Part shown: one piece after another, positions 7,666 to 15,699 of the stretch
How the letters are laid out: every line of letters starts with the position of its first letter
Position numbering within the stretch: position 1 is the stretch's first letter
Assembly (NCBI RefSeq): GCF_000016425.1
Contig: NC_009380.1
Coordinates: 2,484,144 to 2,548,143 of the forward strand
Source of the DNA: Salinispora tropica CNB-440
Lineage (GTDB): Bacteria; Actinomycetota; Actinomycetes; Mycobacteriales; Micromonosporaceae
Direction: 5' to 3'
DNA: 64,000 nucleotides
Notes under the pieces: model-generated
Databases searched by the model: none
What the model was told of the DNA's origin: nothing
Seen by the model: only the letters and a program-made list of their open reading frames with translations
Made by a program: the position numbers and the translations under genes

Positions 7666-9549
7666 CTACTGGCCGGTGATGGTCGCCCAGTGCCACTGGC
7701 TGTCGAACGCGGCCACCTCAAGGTTGGTGCCGGCGGCGACCAGCGTGGCGGCCTCGGCCGTGGCGGTGGCAATGAAGCCCGAAGCCCGATCTGCGGCGAG
7801 CAGGTCCTGCTCGTCGAACGGCCGCCCCGCGCAGCGCAGCAGCCGCAGGTCGACGAAGCCGGTGAAGGCGCGGCCCAGTACCGCCACTGGCTGCGGGCTG
7901 CGGATGCTGAACCGCACCTGGGCGGCGACGTGACCGTGGTGGTGTTGGTCGGAGTGGTAGGCGAGATCCGGGATGGTGGGCGGGGCGAAGTAGTCGCGGT
8001 CCACCACCTCCGGGACCGGCGGCAGGTTGCCGGCGAGGAAGTGCCACGAGTTGTACTGCATGCGCGCGGCCATCGACCACGCGGCGTCGGCCAGGCGCGC
8101 GGCGGAGTTCCCGAAGTGTCGCCGGGCCGCCGGCGCCGGCACCACGCAGCAGAAGAAGTGCGGAATGTCCCAGGAGACGATGGTGGCCCACCGCTCGTCC
8201 CGCAGCGCCGCGACCAACCTGGTCAACGATCGCATGCCGCGGCTCATCGCGAAGTCGGCGTCGAAGACCGTGGTTGTCGCGGAGACGGTTTCGTACACCA
8301 GGGACTCCAGCCCGGTCCCGAAGTCGCCATGCGGTTCAGCCAGCCAGCCGGGCGATGCCGCCACGGCGGCACCCAGCTCGCGCAGTGTGCCGCCGGTGAC
8401 CGGCAGCCGGTCACGCAGGTGGGCGCTGAGTGCCGCGTCCGTTCGATGTGCCCGGCTCGTGGCAGGCCCGGCGACCCGCTCGATCTTGTGCATCAGGGGC
8501 CCGTGGATGTCCCGGTAGAGCTGGACCTTTGTGCTGATCTCCCGGCGGCGCCGAGCGATCGCCACCGCGAGTGCGTCGAGCGCCGTCACCTCGGTCGAGG
8601 TGGCCGGCGGCACTGGATCACCGCCGGGGATCTCGTTGTACGCCACCCGGGTCCGCTCCAGGAGGTGGGCCACGTGTTCGAGGGTCAGCTGCGTGCCGTT
8701 CGCCTCCTCGATCCGGGCGTACCCCGCCGACCGGACCAGCAGCGTGAGCGAGACCACCAGCAACACGTCGTCGTCGGACCACAGGTCGAGCGGGACGGTG
8801 ACCAGGGCGCTGAGTGCACAGTCCGGGTGCCCCGGCCAAAGTGTCTTGCCGGTCAGCGTGTTTCGGTCGCGGAAGTTGGTGTACTGCCGGTCACCGCAGT
8901 AGAACACCACCGGAGCTGTTCGGCGAACCGCCTCGGTCAGCTCCGTCAGCAGCTTCTCCCGACCGTCCGACCGTGCCTCGGTGAGCCAGCGGCGACAGTC
9001 GGCGACCGAGTCGTGTAGTCGTGCGGTGGCTGCGGTGAGCTCGGCCTGGTACGCGGTCAGATCCCGCGTCGACCATGGCACCCGCAGCACGCCGCCGACC
9101 AGATCCTCCGTACCGGTCAGCGGACCCTGGGACGGAACCCGTACGGCGATCCGACCGCTCCTGGTCAGCCCGACCTCGCCGAGGAAGGCCATCCCGGCGC
9201 TGTCCACGTGCCGGGCGGCCGGATCGTCACCGCGCCACGTCCGGCCGAAGAGAACCCGTACCGCGCACTCCGCTGCGGTGGGTAGCGCCCGTAGTTGGAT
9301 CTCCGCCGGAACGTGTCCGCCGAGGGTCAGCAGCGTCTCCACCGCCACGGCCGGGCTTGGCGTGGCCACCGCCTGCTGCCAGACCCGGCTCAGCAGGCCG
9401 GGAAAGCCGGCGTCGCTGGCGACGGGGTAGTCGGGTGTGGCGGTAACGCCGGCCGGCCGGCCGAGTCGGCTCGGTCGTCGGCTCTGCCGCGCCTTCGCCA
9501 GGGCGGCTCTGCGGGACAACCCGCTATCCGGCTCGACTGGCAGTGTCAT
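7666..9549 (-). CDS. Unrecognised 627-aa protein of the N-N module
   Basis: I do not recognise the family. The second ATG (9549) is favoured over 9555 because GGAGG at 9560-9556 then has a 6-nt spacer. There is no signal peptide or obvious membrane segment. Visible features: an Arg-rich N-terminus, a central region with GDRQYTNFRDRNTLTGKT near 220, WDIPHFFCC near 475, and a His-rich stretch (YHSDQHHHGHVAAQV) near 555 that could bind metal. Its 5' end overlaps the 3' end of the ferredoxin gene by 26 nt, so the two are translationally coupled and may be redox partners. By position it belongs with the amidase, ligase and di-iron-like genes of the nitrogen-nitrogen module, and could be the missing oxidase or N-N bond-forming component. 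That role is inference. Confidence 0.75.
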   Translation of the reverse strand: MTLPVEPDSGLSRRAALAKARQSRRPSRLGRPAGVTATPDYPVASDAGFPGLLSRVWQQAVATPSPAVAVETLLTLGGHVPAEIQLRALPTAAECAVRVLFGRTWRGDDPAARHVDSAGMAFLGEVGLTRSGRIAVRVPSQGPLTGTEDLVGGVLRVPWSTRDLTAYQAELTAATARLHDSVADCRRWLTEARSDGREKLLTELTEAVRRTAPVVFYCGDRQYTNFRDRNTLTGKTLWPGHPDCALSALVTVPLDLWSDDDVLLVVSLTLLVRSAGYARIEEANGTQLTLEHVAHLLERTRVAYNEIPGGDPVPPATSTEVTALDALAVAIARRRREISTKVQLYRDIHGPLMHKIERVAGPATSRAHRTDAALSAHLRDRLPVTGGTLRELGAAVAASPGWLAEPHGDFGTGLESLVYETVSATTTVFDADFAMSRGMRSLTRLVAALRDERWATIVSWDIPHFFCCVVPAPAARRHFGNSAARLADAAWSMAARMQYNSWHFLAGNLPPVPEVVDRDYFAPPTIPDLAYHSDQHHHGHVAAQVRFSIRSPQPVAVLGRAFTGFVDLRLLRCAGRPFDEQDLLAADRASGFIATATAEAATLVAAGTNLEVAAFDSQWHWATITGQ

Positions 9550-9880
9550 GCCCATCCTCCGTGGTCAGGCCGATGTGATCCCAGAGTTTGTCGTCGGTTG
9601 GTGTCCACTGCGGATCCGGGTAGATGCAGTCAACCGGGCAGACCAGCACGCAGACCGGGCAGCCGGAGCACAGCTCGGGAATGATCACGACGTCGAGTCC
9701 CCGATCGAAGATGGCCCCGAACTCGGGCGGGCAGTTGCGCAGGCAGGTGTCGCACGTGATGCACTCGGATTTCTCGATCCGGCGTGGCGGCTTCTTCCAC
9801 GCCTCGTTGCGGGTGCGCTGCATGATCCGCGCGTCCCGCGCGGCGCCTGCCTGGGCAGCGGCCTCTCGTGTCCACGGCAT
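9524..9880 (-). CDS. 2[4Fe-4S] ferredoxin
   Basis: A 118-aa ferredoxin with two clostridial-type cluster motifs, CITCDTCLRNCP and CSGCPVCVLVCPVDC. An N-terminal extension of about 45 basic residues (REAAAQAGAARDARIMQRTRNEAWKK region) precedes them. ATG 9880 follows AGCAGGAG closely; the upstream GTG-initiated extension is less likely. It donates low-potential electrons to an oxidase or reductase. The 26-nt overlap with the downstream 627-aa gene and the 69-bp gap from the DUF3050-like gene point to those two as partners. A similar ferredoxin is part of the hydrazine-forming gene set known from diazobenzofluorene clusters, as far as I recall. Confidence 0.88.
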   Translation of the reverse strand: MPWTREAAAQAGAARDARIMQRTRNEAWKKPPRRIEKSECITCDTCLRNCPPEFGAIFDRGLDVVIIPELCSGCPVCVLVCPVDCIYPDPQWTPTDDKLWDHIGLTTEDGHDTASRAG

Positions 9881-9949
9881 CTCCTGCTCACCTCCTGCTG
9901 GGGGCACCCCGGGCCGACCAGCGGCGGCCCGGAGCGGAGTTCCCCTCGG

Positions 9950-10744
9950 TCAATGGGCGGACCGCCGGAGCTGCGCGGAGATGCCGTCCCACAGCTGGGT
10001 CCGCGCGGCCATGGCGGTGTTGATGGTGTCCTTGCACTGCTCCCACCGGTCCTTGTCGTCCCCACACAGGTCGGCGAGCATCTGCATCGCCATCGGCGTG
10101 TGCTCCTCGCTGTCCACCTGGATGTGCCGCCGGAGGTAGTCAACGAAGGTGGAGAGCACACCGACTCCGGCGTTGAGCGCGGCGACCTGGTCGAACATCG
10201 CCGGGATCAGGTCCTCCCGGCCGAACGCGAACGCCGCGGCCTGGCAGTGCACCGGGGCGTCCTCGATGAACTTCCAGGTGGTGCCGATGAACTCGGCCGC
10301 CGGCCCGGGGACGCCGGCCTGGGTGATCGCCGCGGGGACCGGCATCCCGGCGCGCAGCAGGCTGATGAAGGACTCGATACCGCTGGTGTCGGCTCCGGCC
10401 TGGCGCATGCCGTCCACGTACAGTTCGAAGTGGCTGATGAAGCCGTCGCCCAGCTCGTCGCTCTCCTCGACCAGGGTGATGTCGTTGATCAGCCGGCTGC
10501 TGCTGCGCTGTCCCGACGGCACCCAGGGCACCTCGACGCAGGTGAGCTGCCGTTGCAGGGACTTGAGTAGGGACATGAAGTCCCAGACCGCGTAGACGTG
10601 GTGCTCCATGAAGGTGACCACCGCGTCAACGCTGTCCAGTTGCCCGTACACCGGGTGGCCAAGCACCTTCTGCCGGGCCGGCTCGATGGCGTCCTTGAGC
10701 ATGTCGATTGCCGGGGTCGATTCGCCCCAGTCGTACCGTGGCAT
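9950..10744 (-). CDS. DUF3050-like protein, candidate heme-oxygenase-like di-iron oxidase
   Basis: A 264-aa all-helical protein resembling DUF3050. ATG 10744 follows GGAGAAGGG. Candidate metal ligands fall on successive helices in the order used by heme-oxygenase-like di-iron oxidases: Glu47 ([13 protein letters not shown]), His105 (FISHFELYV), Glu161 ([10 protein letters not shown]), then His207, Asp211 and His215 in HIQVDSEEH. Known di-iron oxidases of this fold include SznF and UndA; SznF oxidises nitrogen on the way to an N-nitroso group. Here the gene sits between the glutamine-synthetase-like gene and the ferredoxin, so nitrogen oxidation in hydrazine formation is an attractive role. 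The fold call rests on motif spacing; the H-x3-D-x3-H spacing is one residue longer than in some members. Confidence 0.7.
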   Translation of the reverse strand: MPRYDWGESTPAIDMLKDAIEPARQKVLGHPVYGQLDSVDAVVTFMEHHVYAVWDFMSLLKSLQRQLTCVEVPWVPSGQRSSSRLINDITLVEESDELGDGFISHFELYVDGMRQAGADTSGIESFISLLRAGMPVPAAITQAGVPGPAAEFIGTTWKFIEDAPVHCQAAAFAFGREDLIPAMFDQVAALNAGVGVLSTFVDYLRRHIQVDSEEHTPMAMQMLADLCGDDKDRWEQCKDTINTAMAARTQLWDGISAQLRRSAH

Positions 10745-10795
10745 TGCCCTTCTCCTCTCGTCTTGCCCTGCGGGTCCGGCCCACTGGGCTGGGGA

Positions 10796-12298
10796 TCAGA
10801 AGACCCCGAAGTACTCGCGGTGCTCCCACTCGGTGACGGAGTCGGTTGCCGGGTGCTCCGTCGCGCACCAGGCGCGGAACCGGGACGCCTCGCTCTCCTT
10901 GAGCTTCTGCAGGCAGGTCTTCAGTGGCGTGCCGAGCAACTCCTCCGCCCGGCTGCTCTCGCGGAACGCCGCCAGCGCCGCGTCAAAGGAGGCCGGCAGC
11001 GCCGCGGCCTGCGCACCAGCGGGCACGGCGTCAGCCGAGTCCAGCCCGGCCAGGCCCGCGTGTAGCTGCGCGGCGATGACCAGGTACGGGTTTGCGCATG
11101 GTTCCCCGATCCGGTTCTCGACGTGGGTTGCGCTGCCGGCGTTGAACACCCGGATCATGGCGCTGCGGTCTTCCTCGCGCCAGTTGGCGGAGGTGGGGGA
11201 GAGCGGGAACCGCGGCGCCAGCCGGTGGTAGCCGTTGACGGTCGGGACGGACAACAGGCAGAACTCGCGTGCGTGGGCCAGCAGCCCCCGTACGTAGGCC
11301 TCACCCGCGACAGAGAGCGGGCCCGTCGTGCCGTCGTCCGGCGCGAACAGGTTGCGGTTCGTCGTCGTGTCGACGACCGACTGATGCAGGTGCCAGCCGC
11401 TCGGATCGAACCCCTCCAGCCCGGGGAGGGTCATGAACGACGCGTGGTAGCCGCGGCGTCGGCACTCCTGCTTGACCTGGGTGCGGAACAGCAGCATGGC
11501 GTCCGCCGCCGCCAGCGCCAGCATCGGGTCGAAAGTCGTCTCCAACTGCCCCGGCCCGGATTCGTGTTCGATGGTGCGCAACGGCAGGCCGAGTGCCATG
11601 AGCATGGCCGCCAGCGGGTCCGCGATGTCGGCCACGGCGTCGTAGTAGCTGTCCAGGTTGAACTGGTATCCGGGGTTCATCGCCGCCACCGCCGGGGCCG
11701 GCCCCTGCCGGCCGAACCCGTTGCCCGCGTTGCCCACCGGCCCGGCGACCAGGCGGGTCAGGTACCACTCGACCTCAAGCCCAATCACGGGCGCCAGATC
11801 GCGTTCGGCGTAGCGGGCGCAGACCCGGTGCAGGAGGTGACGGGTGGCCAGTGGGTGTGGCGAGCCGTCCCGGAGGTACTCGTCGCCGACGACCCACGCG
11901 GTTCGTCGTTGCCCGCGAGGCAGTACCTGGAACGTCCGTGGATCCGGGACCAGGACGAAGTCGCCAGCGCCGAGTAGTTCGCCGACCCCGACGCCGGGGT
12001 CGGCGAGGAAGTCCACCGCGACGGCGTGGCCGGTGTCGAAGAGGAACGGCCCGGGGCTGAAGTCCAGACCATTGCGCAGCACGGTACGGAAGACGTGCGC
12101 CGGCACGGTCTTGGAGCGGGCCAACCCGTGTGGATCACCGAAGACGACCCGTACCAGGTCGACATCATCGAGCGCGGCCTCGACCTTCTCGGCAGCGGCG
12201 ATCTGTTCGTCGTTCCAGAGGCCGAACTCGGCCACGAACGAGGGCCGTCCGACGCCGCTGTCGTTGTCGGGCAGGGACCAGGTCCTGGACATCGTCAT
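10796..12298 (-). CDS. Glutamine synthetase-like glutamate ligase (glutamylhydrazine type)
   Basis: A 500-aa glutamine synthetase homologue. Class motifs: LEVEWYL and HESGPGQLET (metal/glutamate site), WHLHQSVVD (equivalent of the catalytic HxH loop) and NRIGEPCANPYLV near the C-terminus. ATG 12298 is fixed by a 4-nt ATGA overlap with the upstream amidase stop and an AAGGAG 4 nt away. In fosfazinomycin and kinamycin clusters a homologous enzyme joins glutamate to an acylated hydrazine, making a glutamyl carrier for the N-N unit. The setting (amidase, lyase and N-acetyltransferase nearby) supports that function rather than housekeeping ammonia assimilation. Confidence 0.85.
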   Translation of the reverse strand: MTMSRTWSLPDNDSGVGRPSFVAEFGLWNDEQIAAAEKVEAALDDVDLVRVVFGDPHGLARSKTVPAHVFRTVLRNGLDFSPGPFLFDTGHAVAVDFLADPGVGVGELLGAGDFVLVPDPRTFQVLPRGQRRTAWVVGDEYLRDGSPHPLATRHLLHRVCARYAERDLAPVIGLEVEWYLTRLVAGPVGNAGNGFGRQGPAPAVAAMNPGYQFNLDSYYDAVADIADPLAAMLMALGLPLRTIEHESGPGQLETTFDPMLALAAADAMLLFRTQVKQECRRRGYHASFMTLPGLEGFDPSGWHLHQSVVDTTTNRNLFAPDDGTTGPLSVAGEAYVRGLLAHAREFCLLSVPTVNGYHRLAPRFPLSPTSANWREEDRSAMIRVFNAGSATHVENRIGEPCANPYLVIAAQLHAGLAGLDSADAVPAGAQAAALPASFDAALAAFRESSRAEELLGTPLKTCLQKLKESEASRFRAWCATEHPATDSVTEWEHREYFGVF

Positions 12299-13716
12299 CG
12301 CTCTCCTTGGAAGTCGCCGCCCGGCCGGGGCGTCGGGCGGGCCAGCTCCGCTTCCAGCCGGCTGGCTGCCCGGAGCACCAGGTCGTCGTCGCCGACCCGA
12401 CCCACGAGCTGAACCCCGACCGGGAGCCCGTGGGGCGTCACGCCGGCGGGCAGGGAGAGGGCCGGCTGGCCGGTGAAGTTGAACGGGTAGGTGGCGGGCG
12501 ACCACGCGAGCCACCGCAGCCCGTCCGGGTCGGTGGTGGCGGGCGGGGCGACGTCGTCAGCGGCGAAGGGCGTGATCGGGACGGTCGCCATCGCCAGCAG
12601 GTCGTAGCGCTCCATCACACGGTGTAGCCGCGCCCGCAGTGCCATCCGCGTCTCTTCGGCGCGGAGGAGGGCGGCGCCGGTGAGGGTGCGCCCGTACCGG
12701 ACGAGAGCGAGCCGGCCCGGGTCGCAGAGTTGGTCCTCCTCCGGCGTCGCTGCAGCGGCCTCAGCGGCAGCGAGGAGGTCCACGAGCGCGCCGTAGGGAT
12801 CGGTGAACGGCACTGCGATGCGCTCGACCCGGTGTCCCAGTCGGGCCAGCACCGGTTCCACCATGCCCGTGACCGCACGGACCTCATCGGTTGTCCCGGG
12901 GAACTCGAGCCAGCCGATCCGTAGCGCGGTGGGAGCGGCCGTCGGTGCCGCCGCTCCCGCTACGGAGTCCGGGTCTCGGTGGTCCGGTCCGACCAGCACC
13001 GCCATCAGGGCGGTGATGTCGGCGACCTCGCGCGCCAGCGGCCCCAGGTGGGACAGGCGCTCGGCGCTGGGCGGCACGTAGGGGACCCGGCCGAAGGACG
13101 GCTTGAACCCGACCACGCCGCAGAACGCCGCGGGGATGCGGATCGACCCAGCCCCGTCGGTACCGACCGCCGCGGTACTCAGCCCGGCCGCCACCGCGGC
13201 GGCCGAGCCACCGCTCGACCCGCCGGCGGTCCGCTCCGGTGCCCACGGGTTGCGGGTCGGGCCGGCGACCCGACTAACCGTGCTGGCGCTCCACCCGTAC
13301 TCCGAGGTCGCGGTCTTGCCCACCAGGATCGCGCCCGCCGCCCGTAGGCGGGCCACCGCCGGTGCGTCCACCGCCGGCCGGCGGTTCGGCAGCAGTGACC
13401 CGCGCCGGGTGGGCAGATCCCGGGTCTGGATGAGGTCCTTGACCGCGATGGGGACTCCGAGTAGCGGCCGGTCTCGGAAGGCGACCTCACCGAGAGCGCC
13501 GATGAGTTGGTCGGCCGCGTCCGCCTCGGACCGCGCGCGGTCGTCGGCGACCGCGACGAACGCCCCGATCGTCGGGTCAACGTCCCCGACAGCCGTGAGT
13601 ACGTTCTCGACATGCTCGACAACTGTCGAACGGCCGGTGAGAAACAGTTGTCTGGTCTCCCGGATGGACCGGCAAACCGGCGGTCGGGTGCTGGGAAGCG
13701 GGAAAGGGGGCACCAC
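12295..13716 (-). CDS. Amidase-signature hydrolase of the hydrazine pathway
   Basis: An amidase-signature enzyme of about 473 aa with the Ser-cisSer-Lys triad: Lys in PIAVKDLIQT, and serines in AGGSSGGSAAAVAAG and GTDGAGSIRIPAAFCG. The start is uncertain: GTG 13716 is given, a TTG at 13749 is also open, and neither has a good ribosome-binding site. Its stop overlaps the ligase start (ATGA), so the two are coupled. Homologues in fosfazinomycin/kinamycin-type pathways are thought to remove the N-acetyl group from N-acetyl-N'-glutamylhydrazine, giving glutamylhydrazine for transfer to the polyketide. The substrate is inferred from context. Confidence 0.85.
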   Translation of the reverse strand: MVPPFPLPSTRPPVCRSIRETRQLFLTGRSTVVEHVENVLTAVGDVDPTIGAFVAVADDRARSEADAADQLIGALGEVAFRDRPLLGVPIAVKDLIQTRDLPTRRGSLLPNRRPAVDAPAVARLRAAGAILVGKTATSEYGWSASTVSRVAGPTRNPWAPERTAGGSSGGSAAAVAAGLSTAAVGTDGAGSIRIPAAFCGVVGFKPSFGRVPYVPPSAERLSHLGPLAREVADITALMAVLVGPDHRDPDSVAGAAAPTAAPTALRIGWLEFPGTTDEVRAVTGMVEPVLARLGHRVERIAVPFTDPYGALVDLLAAAEAAAATPEEDQLCDPGRLALVRYGRTLTGAALLRAEETRMALRARLHRVMERYDLLAMATVPITPFAADDVAPPATTDPDGLRWLAWSPATYPFNFTGQPALSLPAGVTPHGLPVGVQLVGRVGDDDLVLRAASRLEAELARPTPRPGGDFQGER

Positions 13717-13955
13717 ACCAATAAAGGTCACAGTCGTGCTGTCGGGCAAGTGCTGGGGGAAGGGGTCGCGGCCCGGATGGCAACTCTGAAGAAAGGACCT
13801 TCGGTGCTCCTCGGATCCGCCTTGTTCAACTGAAGAAAAGCTAGGTCAGCTTGGGAGGCAAGTACGGATAAATTGTGGATCAGTGCTGTACTGTGCACCG
13901 GAAGAATCGCTACCCTGCGGCTCGTGGTTTCGGTTCTCGTTAGGGGTTCATGGTC
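13717..13955. promoter_or_regulatory. Divergent promoter region of the N-N module
   Basis: About 240 bp of non-coding, comparatively AT-richer DNA (for example the stretch 13790-13890) between the leftward amidase operon and the rightward lyase/acetyltransferase operon. It is the natural place for co-regulation of both arms. An AGGGG at 13942-13946 serves the lyase start. No operator palindrome was recognised. Confidence 0.5.
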
Positions 13956-15242
13956 ATGATTTCTCGTTATTCTCTGCCGGAGATGGCCGACCTCTGGTCG
14001 GACGACGCACGCTATGCCACCTGGTCGAAGGTGGAGCTCCTCGCGACCCAGGCGCAGGCGATGCTGGGCCGGGTCCCCGAGCCGGCCCTGGCCGACATCC
14101 AGCAAGCCCGGGTGCCGTCGGTGGCGCGGGTTGCCGAGCATGAGCGCCAGCGGGACCACGAGATTCTCGCCTTCCTCGCGGCCTTCTGCGAGAACATCCC
14201 GGCGGACTCGGCTCGTTGGGTCCACCTCGGCATGACCAGTTACGACCTGGTGGACACCGCGCTGGGGGCAACCCTGGCCCGCGCCTGCGACGTGCTGCTC
14301 GAAGCGGTGGTACGGCTGCGCGGTGTGCTGGTGGATCAGGCGCTCGCGCACTGGGAGACGGTCTGCATTGGCCGTACCCATGGTATGCACGCAGAACCCA
14401 CCACGCTCGGGCACAAGCTCGCGGGCTTCGCCTTCGCGACGGACCGGTCCGTGCGGCGGCTGCGAGCGGCGCGTTCCGAGGTCGCGGTCGGCACGATCTC
14501 CGGTTCGGTTGGGACGTACGCGCTCATCGATCCCTTCGTCGAGGAGCACGTCTGCGCCGAGCTCGGCCTCGGAGTGGAGCCCGCCCCGTCCCAGGTCGTG
14601 GCCCGGGATCGACACGCGCAGCTGCTGCACGCCCTCGCCACGCTCGGCGCCTGCGTGGAGCAGCTCGCCACCGAGGTCCGACTGCTCTCGCGTAGCGAGG
14701 TCCGCGAGGTGGAGGAGCGCCGCACGGCCGGCTACCAGGGTTCCAGCGCCATGCCGCACAAGCGGAATCCGACCGCCAGCGAACGTCTGGTGGGGCTGGC
14801 CCGGCTGCTACGCGGGTACGCGGGTACGACGTTGGAGAACGTGGCGCTGTGGCACGAGCGGGATCTGTCCCACTCCTCCGTGGAGCGGGTGGTCCTGCCC
14901 GACGCGATGATCGTTGCGCATTACCAGACGAGTCGAGCCGCGGACCTGGTGGCGGGGTTGGAGGTGTTCCCGGACCGGATGCGGGCCATGGTCGAGGGGA
15001 ACGGTGGTGTGTTCTACAGCTCTGCGGTCCTGGCCGACCTGCTGGCCGGCGGCATCGAGCGGGAACGCGCCTATCGGTCGGTGCAGGCCGCCGCGAACGG
15101 CGCTGCCTCCGGCGACGGAGATTTCGCTACCCTGCTGCGAGCCGAGGGTATCGATGTCGCACCGTTGCGCCCGGAGCGTTTCCTGGTCCACCACGACGTC
15201 ATTCTCAAGCGATTGGAAAATCTCCGTGACCTGGCACATTGA
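13956..15242 (+). CDS. Adenylosuccinate lyase-like enzyme of the hydrazine pathway
   Basis: A 428-aa PurB-like member of the aspartase/fumarase superfamily. It shows THGMHAEPTT with candidate general-acid His142, GMTSYDLVDTALG near 92-104, and the family signature GSSAMPHKRNP at 262-272. ATG 13956 gives the PurB-like N-terminus MISRYSLPEMADLW with a 9-nt spacer from AGGGG; ATG 13950 is also in frame. PurB normally releases fumarate from succinyl-amino compounds. In N-N biosynthetic gene sets a PurB-like protein is thought to release fumarate from a succinylated hydrazine-type intermediate. Overlap with the acetyltransferase gene and divergence from the amidase/ligase operon argue for that pathway role rather than purine synthesis. 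Confidence 0.87.
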   Translation: MISRYSLPEMADLWSDDARYATWSKVELLATQAQAMLGRVPEPALADIQQARVPSVARVAEHERQRDHEILAFLAAFCENIPADSARWVHLGMTSYDLVDTALGATLARACDVLLEAVVRLRGVLVDQALAHWETVCIGRTHGMHAEPTTLGHKLAGFAFATDRSVRRLRAARSEVAVGTISGSVGTYALIDPFVEEHVCAELGLGVEPAPSQVVARDRHAQLLHALATLGACVEQLATEVRLLSRSEVREVEERRTAGYQGSSAMPHKRNPTASERLVGLARLLRGYAGTTLENVALWHERDLSHSSVERVVLPDAMIVAHYQTSRAADLVAGLEVFPDRMRAMVEGNGGVFYSSAVLADLLAGGIERERAYRSVQAAANGAASGDGDFATLLRAEGIDVAPLRPERFLVHHDVILKRLENLRDLAH

Positions 15243-15627
15243 ACGCGAAAATGGCGTCGACCTCGACCTGGGCGCGGTCCTGGCGCTGTACCGGTCGTCG
15301 GGGCTCGGCGCGCGGCGGCCGATCGCGGAGGCCGGTCGACTGGCCGCGATGGTGAGAAATGCAAATCTGGTGGTGACCTGTCGGGTTGGGGGAGAGTTGG
15401 TGGGAATCGCGCGGAGTATTTCCGACTTTTCCTACGTGACCTATCTCTCCGACATCGCCGTGGATCGGGCCTATCAGCGGTCTGGCATCGGCAGGGCCCT
15501 CATCACGGCGACCCAGCAGGAGGCACCGCAGGCGAAGATCGTTTTGCTGTCGGCGCCGGCCGCGGTCGACTACTACCCACACATCGGGTTCACCCGACAC
15601 GACTCAGCCTGGGTGCGCAACCCGTAG
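15226..15627 (+). CDS. GNAT-family N-acetyltransferase (hydrazine acetylation candidate)
   Basis: A 133-aa single GNAT domain. Beta-4/alpha-3 carries the acetyl-CoA loop YQRSGIGRALI (Q/RxxGxG/A), preceded by YLSDIAVDRA and followed by YYPHIGFTRH, the usual C-terminal beta-bulge region. GTG 15226 lies inside the lyase gene (17-nt overlap), which indicates coupling. Acetylhydrazine is an established intermediate of the shared fosfazinomycin/kinamycin route, and a small GNAT acetylating hydrazine fits. It could also be a self-protection acetyltransferase, but the tight coupling favours the biosynthetic role. Confidence 0.82.
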   Translation: MTWHIERENGVDLDLGAVLALYRSSGLGARRPIAEAGRLAAMVRNANLVVTCRVGGELVGIARSISDFSYVTYLSDIAVDRAYQRSGIGRALITATQQEAPQAKIVLLSAPAAVDYYPHIGFTRHDSAWVRNP

Positions 15628-15699
15628 CGGGCAACGGTGACGCAGCGACGAGCTGCGGGCAACCTCCCCGGTCCAACTCGACGCCCGGGTGTGGAGCGT

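Noticed and set aside
7624..9018. 464-codon rightward open frame
   Set aside because: Antisense to the 627-aa gene, with low-complexity Arg/Gly/Val composition and no motif. The leftward frame has the ribosome-binding site and the coupling to the ferredoxin.
10796..12298. Housekeeping glutamine synthetase
   Set aside because: It is translationally coupled to an amidase and lies inside the secondary-metabolite cluster, so it is read as a specialised glutamate ligase.
13956..15242. Housekeeping purB
   Set aside because: Its overlap with the acetyltransferase gene and divergence from the ligase/amidase operon place it in the N-N module. A separate purB is expected elsewhere in the genome.
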